Shown here: positions 1 through 5,732 of the stretch, one piece after another
How the letters are laid out: the number at the start of each line of letters is the position of its first letter
How positions within the stretch are numbered: position 1 is the first letter of the stretch
DNA from: Bifidobacterium breve
Lineage (GTDB): Bacteria > Actinomycetota > Actinomycetes > Mycobacteriales > Mycobacteriaceae
Assembly (NCBI GenBank): GCA_945882475.1
Contig: CAMCWJ010000124.1
Coordinates: 1-8,016 of the forward strand
Length of the DNA stretch: 8,016 bases
Reading direction: 5' to 3'
The notes under the pieces: model-generated
The model's database searches: none
Told to the model about the DNA's origin: nothing
The model's input: only the letters and a program-made list of their open reading frames with translations
Made by a program: the position numbers and the translations under genes

Positions 1-130
1 CGAGGGCCAGGTCCGGGAACCATCTCCGCCACGCAGCCCGATCAGACACCGCACGGCCCACTGCGGCGGGGGCAGCGGCCACGAAAGTCTCGTCGGCGAC
101 CTGAACACTGTGCACGCGGCCTAGCTTCAC
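1..130 (-). CDS. SRPBCC (START-like / polyketide cyclase-type) family protein, N-terminal part only
   Basis: This is an open minus-strand frame that starts near base 130 and leaves the window at base 1, so only about 43 residues are visible. They begin MKLGRVHSVQVADETFVAA and continue through AVSDRAAWRRWFPDLAL. This is the usual beginning of an SRPBCC fold: a first strand, an Ala/Pro turn, a helix ending in a 'D-x-x-x-W' motif, then 'W-F-P-D-L'. Such proteins bind hydrophobic ligands, but the ligand cannot be told from this fragment. I chose the GTG at 128-130 because the family pattern begins just after it; another in-frame GTG lies at 137-139. No clear ribosome binding site is seen. The gene lies 34 nt downstream of pimB on the same strand and could be co-transcribed with it. 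The family call rests on pattern memory of a short stretch. Confidence 0.6.
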   Translation of the reverse strand, partial: MKLGRVHSVQVADETFVAAAPAAVGRAVSDRAAWRRWFPDLAL

Positions 131-164
131 ACACGCCACCGGCGGGACCGCAACGAACCGCGGT

Positions 165-1319
165 CTAGGTCGGCGGAATCGCGGTGCGCACCCGCAGCAA
201 CTCCGACAGCCGGGCGGTATGGGTCTCCCAATTCCAGTCCCGCGCGATCCAGCGCCGTCCCGCCTCCCCCATCCGGCGGGCGGCGCCGGGATCGGACAGC
301 AGTCCGGCGACCGCTTCGGCGATCTCCTCGGGGGCGCGGCCGTCGACCACCCGGCCGGTCTGTCCCTCAAGGACGGTCTCCGGTGCCCCGCCGGAACGCC
401 CGGCAACAACCGGCACCCCGGTGGCCGACGCCTCCAGGAACACGATGCCCAGGCCCTCCACATCCAGGCCGGCGCCGCGGGTCCGGCACGGCATCGCGAA
501 GACGTCGGCCATCGCGTAGTGGGCCGGCAGCTCGTCGCCAGGCACTCCACCGGTGAACACCACATCGGCGGCGACGCCGCGGTCGTCGGCCAACCGGCGC
601 AGGCTGGCCGCCTGCGGTCCACCGCCGACGATCACCAGGGCAGCTTCCGGCACCCGGCGGCGGATCTCCGGCATCGCCCTGATCAGCATGTCCTGGCCCT
701 TGCGTGGCACCAACCTCGACACGCACACCACCACCGGCCGGTTGCCCAGTCGATAGCGCGCCCGCAGTTGAGCGCGAGCCACCGAATCGGGCTCGAAACG
801 GTCGGTGTCCACCCCGGGCGACAACGGTTCCAAGCAGGCCTGAGGACCGAACGCGGCGGCGAATCTGCCACGGGTGTAGCGGCTCACATAGGTCACCACG
901 TCTACGCTCTCACCGATACGGCGCAGCGCGGACCGGGCGCCCGGCAGCATCGACCAGCCCACCTCGTGACCGTGGGTACTGGCCAGCACCCGTTGCGCAC
1001 CGGCATCGCGCGCCCGGGGGGCCAGCAGTGCCAGTGGTGCGGCCGCCCCGAACCACACGGTCTCGATACCGTGGTCGCCGATCAGGTTCCGCATCCGGCG
1101 GTCCACGCCTGGTTGCGGCAGCATCAGCGTGCCGGGATGGCGGACAACCCGAAACGGTGCCGCTCGGTCGTAGTCGCCGGCACCTCGCCATTGCGGCGCG
1201 TAGACGACGACCTCATGGTCGCCGGCGGCGGTAAGCCGCCGGACGAACTGCTCGAGGTAGGACTGGATACCGCCGGGACGCGGCGGAAAGTCATTGGTGA
1301 CCAGCAGAACCCGTGTCAT
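165..1319 (-). CDS. pimB: PimB': GDP-mannose-dependent phosphatidylinositol monomannoside mannosyltransferase (GT4)
   Basis: The 384-residue protein has the GT-B fold layout of GT4 mannosyltransferases and closely resembles the mycobacterial Rv2188c product as I remember it. Visible elements are the N-terminal glycine loop (P12-PRPGG-I18), HGHE (116-119), SRLVPRKG (201-208, with the Arg202/Lys207 pair that binds the GDP diphosphate) and GGGP (232-235). The E-x7-E signature is at Glu288/Glu296, followed by the nucleotide-sugar loop GVPVVAGRSGGAPE. In the family, PimB' adds the second mannose to PIM1 to give PIM2 on the cytoplasmic face of the inner membrane, leading to PIMs, lipomannan and lipoarabinomannan. 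No membrane segment or signal peptide is present, as expected for a peripheral enzyme. The ATG start lies 12 nt after the stop of the upstream metallopeptidase gene, which suggests one transcript. The motif before the ATG (GAGCGGG) is a weak ribosome binding site. Confidence 0.93.
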   Translation of the reverse strand: MTRVLLVTNDFPPRPGGIQSYLEQFVRRLTAAGDHEVVVYAPQWRGAGDYDRAAPFRVVRHPGTLMLPQPGVDRRMRNLIGDHGIETVWFGAAAPLALLAPRARDAGAQRVLASTHGHEVGWSMLPGARSALRRIGESVDVVTYVSRYTRGRFAAAFGPQACLEPLSPGVDTDRFEPDSVARAQLRARYRLGNRPVVVCVSRLVPRKGQDMLIRAMPEIRRRVPEAALVIVGGGPQAASLRRLADDRGVAADVVFTGGVPGDELPAHYAMADVFAMPCRTRGAGLDVEGLGIVFLEASATGVPVVAGRSGGAPETVLEGQTGRVVDGRAPEEIAEAVAGLLSDPGAARRMGEAGRRWIARDWNWETHTARLSELLRVRTAIPPT

Positions 1320-1331
1320 CGCCCGCTCACG

Positions 1332-2087
1332 CTATCGCCTCAGCCACTGCGACCACTGTGCCGACAGGCCCGCCAGATCGGTGCCGAGCACCTCGCGAAT
1401 CGCGGTGGGCAGGTCCGGGTGCCCGGGCCCGCAGGCCCGCTCGTACAACCGGCGCAGCGCATCGACGCCGTACCGGTCGGCGACGAATCGGGCGAACCAC
1501 CATGCCCGGTCGTAGCCGGCGGAGCGATCCGGACCGGTCATGTCCAGATCCGCGTCCGACGGCAGCGCGGTCTGTGTGGTGCGCGGAACGGGCGTGGGCC
1601 TGCGGGCGACGAAGTCGGCCACTCCCTCGGTAAGCCAACGGGGAGCGTCCAGCGCGGTGTCAGCGCGGGCCGCGAGGTGAAAAAGCTCGTGTGTCAATAC
1701 GATTCGCAATGACTCGTCCGACATCCCCACCGCACCCGGAGCCAACACGATGCGCTGCCCGATCGCCCGACGCTGAGTCAGATCCACATCGTCGGCTACG
1801 GCGACGGCGGCAATATCCGTCCACTGCCGGTTCGGGTCGAGGTGGGCCTGCTCGGCGAACCGGACGTCGGAGTCGGTGGCCACCACGACGATCTCGCGCT
1901 CCCAGTCGCTGCCCCAGAACCGCTCGACGGCGACGACCGCCTCGGCCATTGCGGCATCGACGCGGGCCAGCAGTGCTTCGGTGCGGGCGCCGCCGAGGCT
2001 GATCGTCCGCAGGGTGGGCTCGGCCGGCGCGCCTGCGGGTCGGGCGACGAGGAATACGACCGCGGCAAGCAGTTCCAGGATCAACAC
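1332..2087 (-). CDS. Membrane-anchored putative zinc metallopeptidase (gluzincin / peptidase MA-like), Rv2189c homologue
   Basis: The protein has 251 residues from a GTG start. An N-terminal hydrophobic segment (about residues 2-16, then RPAGAPAEP) looks like a signal anchor or signal peptide, placing the rest outside the membrane. The centre carries HELFH (His133, Glu134, His137), an HExxH zinc motif. Sixteen residues later comes LTEGVADF with Glu154 as the third ligand, the full HExxH-x16-E pattern of gluzincin peptidases. By position it matches M. tuberculosis Rv2189c, a conserved hypothetical protein. The substrate is unknown; its place between ripC and pimB suggests an envelope role, which is inference. 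It starts 58 nt after the ripC stop and ends 12 nt before pimB. The start is uncertain: the in-frame sequence just upstream encodes arginines (R-C-T-R-R-S-A-I-G-I) that would make a natural charged n-region, yet contains no ATG, GTG or TTG. Confidence 0.8.
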   Translation of the reverse strand: MLILELLAAVVFLVARPAGAPAEPTLRTISLGGARTEALLARVDAAMAEAVVAVERFWGSDWEREIVVVATDSDVRFAEQAHLDPNRQWTDIAAVAVADDVDLTQRRAIGQRIVLAPGAVGMSDESLRIVLTHELFHLAARADTALDAPRWLTEGVADFVARRPTPVPRTTQTALPSDADLDMTGPDRSAGYDRAWWFARFVADRYGVDALRRLYERACGPGHPDLPTAIREVLGTDLAGLSAQWSQWLRR

Positions 2088-2145
2088 GATGCCGATCGCC
2101 GACCTGCGGGTGCAACGTGCGCCCGGGCCGGTACCGGCGGAGTTC

Positions 2146-3276
2146 TCAGTACCGACGGACGTTGTGGATCGGGGCGTTGTATACCGACTCGACGAGAACC
2201 GGGATCCCGTAGGTGGAGGCGTGCACCATCAGTCCGTCGCCCACATAGATTCCGACGTGCGAGGCGTCGGAGTACTGCGTGACGACATCACCGGGCTGCA
2301 TCTGGTCGACCGACACCGGTTGTCCACCGGCGGCGAGCGCGTAACTCGAATGCGGCAGGAACACACCGGCTTGGGCGAACGCCCACTGCACCAGCCCGGA
2401 GCAGTCGAAAGCACTCGGCCCACCGCCGCCCCATACGTACGGGGAGCCGATCCGGGTCAGGGCCGCCTGCACAGCGGTCGCGCCGGCGCCACTGCCACTT
2501 CCGGGTGAGGACACGGCCGCCAGCGCGGCGATCTCGCTGGAGGGCGCGGCTTCGGGCGCCGGTGCGGCTTCGGGAGCCGGTGCGGCCAGAACCGAGGGTG
2601 GCACCGCACTCGGTGCCGCGAGAGCAGCTTGCTGAGGGGGGCTGAGCGTCACGAATCGCGACTTCACCGCGGCGATCTGCACCTGGAGTTCGGACTGCTT
2701 GCGCTGCAGGTCGGCACGCACGGCCGCGGCCTCGTCGGCGGCCGTCCTGGCGGCGATCGCGGACTGGGCCGAGGCCGCCTCGAGAGTGACTGCCTCCTCG
2801 GCGATGCGCCGGTAGCTCTGCATCTGCGCCGACATCTCGATGCCCATGACCCGTTGCACGGCCATCGTGTCGATCAGCCCCTGCGGCGACGCGGCCGTCA
2901 GGATCGCGTTGAGACCGTCGGTGCGACCGCCCATGTAGACCGATGCGGCCAACTTGTCGACCGCGCCCTGATAGCCCACGAGATGGGACCGCGCGGCTTC
3001 CAGTCCGGCCAGATCGGCACCGTGCTTGGTGTCGGCCGCCTCCTGGATCTGCACCTTCTTGTCGAGATCGACCTCGGCCGAATGCATCGACTCAGTCAAC
3101 TGCTCGGCCTGGCGGGACAGTTCGCGCAGCTTGGCCAGACTGTCTTCGGCCGGGTCGGCGACGGCGACCGAGGTCCACACGCTGGCCAGGACCGTGAGAC
3201 CCGCGAAGACACCCACCAAAGTCTTGGAACCGACAACTCTGAACAGGGACATGCGGTCACACATCAACGGGGACAT
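2146..3276 (-). CDS. ripC: RipC: secreted NlpC/P60 peptidoglycan endopeptidase
   Basis: The protein has 376 residues. A signal peptide ends at AVA-DP (cleavage near residue 40/41). A long Ala/Glu/Gln-rich helical region (about 44-210) is likely coiled coil, followed by a Pro/Ala linker (about 215-260) with a repeated APEAAP unit. The C-terminal NlpC/P60 domain (about 266-376) has catalytic Cys292 in DCSGLVQWAF, His340 in ASHVGIYVG and a third polar residue, His352, in VHAST. The family cuts the D-glutamate to diaminopimelate bond of stem peptides. The length and layout match Rv2190c (RipC), whose coiled coil is reported to be activated by the extracellular domain of FtsX during division. The start is ambiguous. 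ATG 3276 has AAAGG immediately against it; ATG 3264 has the same AAAGGA 11 nt upstream; ATG 3252 gives the most typical signal peptide (MSLFRVVGSK). The longest form is listed. It heads the ripC, metallopeptidase, pimB group. Confidence 0.93.
   Translation of the reverse strand: MSPLMCDRMSLFRVVGSKTLVGVFAGLTVLASVWTSVAVADPAEDSLAKLRELSRQAEQLTESMHSAEVDLDKKVQIQEAADTKHGADLAGLEAARSHLVGYQGAVDKLAASVYMGGRTDGLNAILTAASPQGLIDTMAVQRVMGIEMSAQMQSYRRIAEEAVTLEAASAQSAIAARTAADEAAAVRADLQRKQSELQVQIAAVKSRFVTLSPPQQAALAAPSAVPPSVLAAPAPEAAPAPEAAPSSEIAALAAVSSPGSGSGAGATAVQAALTRIGSPYVWGGGGPSAFDCSGLVQWAFAQAGVFLPHSSYALAAGGQPVSVDQMQPGDVVTQYSDASHVGIYVGDGLMVHASTYGIPVLVESVYNAPIHNVRRY
2546..2581 (-). repeat. Two tandem 18-bp repeats in the ripC linker
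   Basis: Two adjacent 18-bp units, 2546-2563 and 2564-2581, differ at one base (c2557 versus a2575). On the coding strand they give the repeated peptide unit APEAAP in the flexible Pro/Ala linker between the RipC coiled coil and the NlpC/P60 domain. The repeat is in frame, so copy number changes would alter only linker length. Confidence 0.8.
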
Positions 3277-3343
3277 CCTTTGATTGCGGCGACTAACTGA
3301 CTGCGGCCGATTCGACTCGACAGACTGCTGTTAGGTCTCGGTC

Positions 3344-3373
3344 AGGTTACGAAATGGCATCGGCTTTGTCCAA
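3344..3373 (-). promoter_or_regulatory. Candidate SigA-type promoter for ripC
   Basis: On the minus strand TTGGAC (3368-3373) is followed, after an 18-base spacer, by TAACCT (3344-3349). This fits a mycobacterial housekeeping promoter with TANNNT at -10 and a TTGACA-like -35. Transcription would begin around 3337, leaving a leader of about 60 nt before the ripC ATG at 3276. The surrounding 173-base gap (3277-3449) is less GC-rich than the neighbouring genes and holds no ORF of note. Confidence 0.4.
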
Positions 3374-3449
3374 CCTGAGCACGAAGAATTAACAGAAACT
3401 TCCGTCGCATTGGTCACTCCAGCCACTTCATGCTGCCTACTCATCAGGG

Positions 3450-3680
3450 CTAACTGGCCAGCCCCGGACCGCTGCTCCGATGGATGGGAACCAACCGCAG
3501 CCTCGGCGCCATACCCGCCTCGGCCAGCACCTCCAGCGCCGCCCGCTCATCCTCGAGCAGAGTCTCGGGTACGCCTAGCAGGACGCTGACCACGCAGTCT
3601 CGGCATCCCGGTCCGCGCACCGCGCAGTCGTCGCAGTCGATGACCACGGGCTCGCCCGGATCCGGTGTGATCTGCTCCAT
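3450..3680 (-). CDS. Small four-cysteine conserved hypothetical protein (possible zinc knuckle)
   Basis: This 76-residue protein has four cysteines in the order Cys16-x2-Cys19-x6-Cys26-x2-Cys29, within DCDDCAVRGPGCRDC followed by VVSVLLG. It then has an acidic helix (LLEDERAALEVLAEAGM) and a basic tail (RLRLVPIHR). Two CxxC pairs suggest bound zinc or possibly iron, but no function is known to me. I recall similar short actinobacterial proteins with the D-C-x-D-C ... C-x-D-C-V-V pattern, without an assigned role. There is no signal peptide, so it is probably cytoplasmic. It is supported by a strong Shine-Dalgarno sequence (AGAGGAGA) correctly spaced before the ATG. It lies upstream of ripC on the same strand (173-base gap) and divergent from the exonuclease gene. 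Confidence 0.8.
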   Translation of the reverse strand: MEQITPDPGEPVVIDCDDCAVRGPGCRDCVVSVLLGVPETLLEDERAALEVLAEAGMAPRLRLVPIHRSSGPGLAS

Positions 3681-3685
3681 GACGG

Positions 3686-3693
3686 TCTCCTCT
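3686..3693 (-). promoter_or_regulatory. Strong ribosome binding site of the four-cysteine protein gene
   Basis: The minus strand reads AGAGGAGA, 5 nt before the ATG at 3680 (the AGGAG core is 6 nt away). It is the clearest Shine-Dalgarno sequence in the window. It fixes the start of the small gene and argues that the gene is translated. Confidence 0.75.
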
Positions 3694-3813
3694 TGTCGGC
3701 TGCTCCGGTTGCGGATTCACTCGGACGGCACGCTAGCGGCGGGTACCGACAGGTTTCGCCCGCGCAGATTCAGCACCGTGGCGTGGCGCGTGTTCCCTGT
3801 CGGTCCTGCTGCC

Positions 3814-3819
3814 TAGCGT
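3814..3819 (+). promoter_or_regulatory. Candidate -10 element for the exonuclease gene
   Basis: TAGCGT fits the mycobacterial TANNNT -10 pattern and ends 8 nt before the GTG at 3828. Transcription would then begin at or next to the start codon, giving a leaderless or nearly leaderless mRNA. This agrees with the lack of a Shine-Dalgarno sequence there. No convincing -35 element is seen. Confidence 0.35.
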
Positions 3820-3827
3820 CAGCGTCC

Positions 3828-5732
3828 GTGGCCCGTACAACAGATGCCCGTCTGACAGGCACCCGTCCGGCAGGCTCCCAGTTGAGCTTCGCCGACGTCG
3901 ACGCCGGCGCCGAGATCTCGCTGCGGGAGGCCACCTTCGTCATCGTCGACCTCGAGACCACCGGCGGCCGGGCCAGACCCGCTGCGGATGGAACCTGTGA
4001 CGCGATCACCGAGATCGGCGCGGTGAAGGTGCGCGGCGGTGAGGTCATCGGCGAGTTCGCCACCCTGGTCGACCCGCAGCGCAGCATCCCGCCGCAGATC
4101 GTCGAACTCACCGGGATCACCACCGCGATGGTCCGTGATGCGCCTGCGATCGCCGCGGTGCTGCCGATGTTCCTGGAATTCGCCCGGGGCTCAATCCTGG
4201 TGGCGCACAACGCCGGATTCGACATCGGCTTCCTGCGGTCCGCCGCGCAACAATGCGGCATCGGCTGGCCGCAGCCGCCGGTGCTGTGCACCGTGAAGCT
4301 GGCCCGCCGGGTACTGAGCCGCGAGGAGGCGCCCAGCGTGGCGCTGGCCGCCCTGGCGCGACTAGTCGGCGCGGCCACTGAGCCCACCCACCGCGCGCTC
4401 GATGACGCCCGCGCCACCGTGGACGTCCTGCATGCCCTGATTGAGCGGGTCGGCAATCAGGGTGTGCGCACCTACAGCGATCTGCGGTCTTATCTGCCGG
4501 CGGTGTCCAACGCCCAGCGCGGCAAGCGGGTGCTGGCCCAGGCACTGCCCCGTCGGCCCGGGGTCTACCTGTTCCGCGGGCCCGGCGCGGAGGTGCTCTA
4601 TGTGGGCACGGCGACTGATCTGCGCCGTCGGGTCGGCCAGTACTTCACCGGCGCCGACCCGCGCGGCCGGATCAAGGAGATGGTCGGCCTTGCGGAGTCG
4701 GTCGACCATGTCGAATGTGCTCATTCATTGGAGGCCGGGGTCCGCGAACTGCGGCTGCTCGCGGCGCACGCGCCGCCCTATAACCGCCGCTCACGGTTCC
4801 CGCAGCGATGGTGGTGGGTGGCGCTCACCGACGAGGCGTTTCCGCGGTTGTCCGTACTACGTGGACCGCGACACGACCGCGCGGTCGGGCCGTTCCGGTC
4901 CCGGGCGGACGCGGCCGACGTCGCGGGGCTGATCGCCCGGTTCACCGGGGTGCGAACCTGCTCCGGCCGGCTCGGCCACCGCGCGCTGCACACCTGCCCC
5001 CGTCGGGAGGTCGCGCCGTGCCCGGCCGAACCCGGGGCCTCGGCGGCGGAATATGCCGCTGCGCCGCGGCGGGCCGAGGAGCTGATCGACGGCGTGGACA
5101 ACACCGCGCTGGCCGCGGCGGTGCACCGGGTCGGCGAACTGGCCGGCCGGGCCCACTACGAAAGCGCCGCCCGGCTGCGGGACCTCACCGCTGCGACGGT
5201 GGAGATGCTCTGGCGGAGTCAGCGACTGCGCGCGCTGGCCCGGGTCGAGGAACTGATCGCGGCCGCGCCCGACGGCGAGGGCGGTTGGCAACTGGCGATC
5301 GTGCGGTTCGGGCAGCTGGCCGCGGGCGGATGCGCGCGCCGCGGCGTGCCGCCAATGCCGGTGGTCGAGGCCCTGCGCGGCGGCGCCCAGGTGGTGCTAC
5401 CCCAACCGGCTCCCCTTGGTGGCGCACTGGTGGAGGAGGCCGCCCTGATCGCCCGGTGGATTACCCAGCCGGGCATTCGAATCGTCTGTGCCACAGCAGA
5501 TTTCGCTTCACCGGTCAACTCGGCCGGACCATGGCTGGGCTGGGCGGCCGCCGCCCGATCCGCGCAGCACGCCGCGTCGGAACTGCTCGCCGCACGCGGC
5601 ACGGCCTCAGAGTTGCGCGCCGAATCGCACCCAGCGGTCGAGCAGGTTCTGAGCCGCGCCAGAGTCGATCGCCTCGGTAGCGCGGCGCAGGCCGTCCTCC
5701 CAGGCGGGCAGCCATTCGACGTGGCCGGCTAG
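3828..5732 (+). CDS. DnaQ-like DEDDh 3'-5' exonuclease fused to a UvrC/Cho-like GIY-YIG module (Rv2191 homologue)
   Basis: The protein has 634 residues from GTG 3828. The N-terminal DEDDh exonuclease (about 35-205) has Asp41/Glu43 in VDLETTGG, Asp132 in HNAGFDIGFL, and His188/Asp193 in HRALDDA, so all five catalytic residues are present. A GIY-YIG nuclease follows (about 240-320): G245-V-Y247, Y258-V-G260, Arg268 and the probable catalytic Glu307. Next come a UvrC-like cysteine stretch (Cys378, Cys390, Cys398) and a UVR-like helix (about 428-462, HYESAARLRD). The C-terminal third does not resemble the UvrC RNase H-like nuclease, so only the 3'-incision half of UvrC is retained, as in Cho. A role in DNA repair or proofreading is likely, but the substrate is unknown. 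The frame also opens at TTG 3693, but that would overlap the neighbour's ribosome binding site. GTG 3828 is preferred because conserved sequence (GSQLSFADV) begins shortly after it. The 3' end overlaps trpD. Confidence 0.88.
   Translation: MARTTDARLTGTRPAGSQLSFADVDAGAEISLREATFVIVDLETTGGRARPAADGTCDAITEIGAVKVRGGEVIGEFATLVDPQRSIPPQIVELTGITTAMVRDAPAIAAVLPMFLEFARGSILVAHNAGFDIGFLRSAAQQCGIGWPQPPVLCTVKLARRVLSREEAPSVALAALARLVGAATEPTHRALDDARATVDVLHALIERVGNQGVRTYSDLRSYLPAVSNAQRGKRVLAQALPRRPGVYLFRGPGAEVLYVGTATDLRRRVGQYFTGADPRGRIKEMVGLAESVDHVECAHSLEAGVRELRLLAAHAPPYNRRSRFPQRWWWVALTDEAFPRLSVLRGPRHDRAVGPFRSRADAADVAGLIARFTGVRTCSGRLGHRALHTCPRREVAPCPAEPGASAAEYAAAPRRAEELIDGVDNTALAAAVHRVGELAGRAHYESAARLRDLTAATVEMLWRSQRLRALARVEELIAAAPDGEGGWQLAIVRFGQLAAGGCARRGVPPMPVVEALRGGAQVVLPQPAPLGGALVEEAALIARWITQPGIRIVCATADFASPVNSAGPWLGWAAAARSAQHAASELLAARGTASELRAESHPAVEQVLSRARVDRLGSAAQAVLPGGQPFDVAG

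Noticed and set aside
219..1712. 497-codon open frame on the plus strand
   Set aside because: It runs antisense through pimB and into the metallopeptidase gene. Its product is a low-complexity Arg/Pro/His/Gly mix typical of antisense frames in high-GC DNA, with no recognisable domain.
2629..3300. 223-codon open frame on the plus strand
   Set aside because: It is antisense to the well-supported ripC coiled-coil region, and its His/Leu/Gly/Arg-rich composition is typical of a shadow frame.
3277..3449. Possible c-di-AMP (ydaO-type) riboswitch before the wall hydrolase gene
   Set aside because: Such riboswitches precede some hydrolase genes. Here the candidate promoter leaves only about 60 nt of leader, and I could not match the conserved core or fold it convincingly.
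3693..3827. 45-residue N-terminal extension of the exonuclease from TTG 3693
   Set aside because: It would begin inside the ribosome binding site of the divergent small gene, encodes nothing conserved, and is preceded by no start signal.
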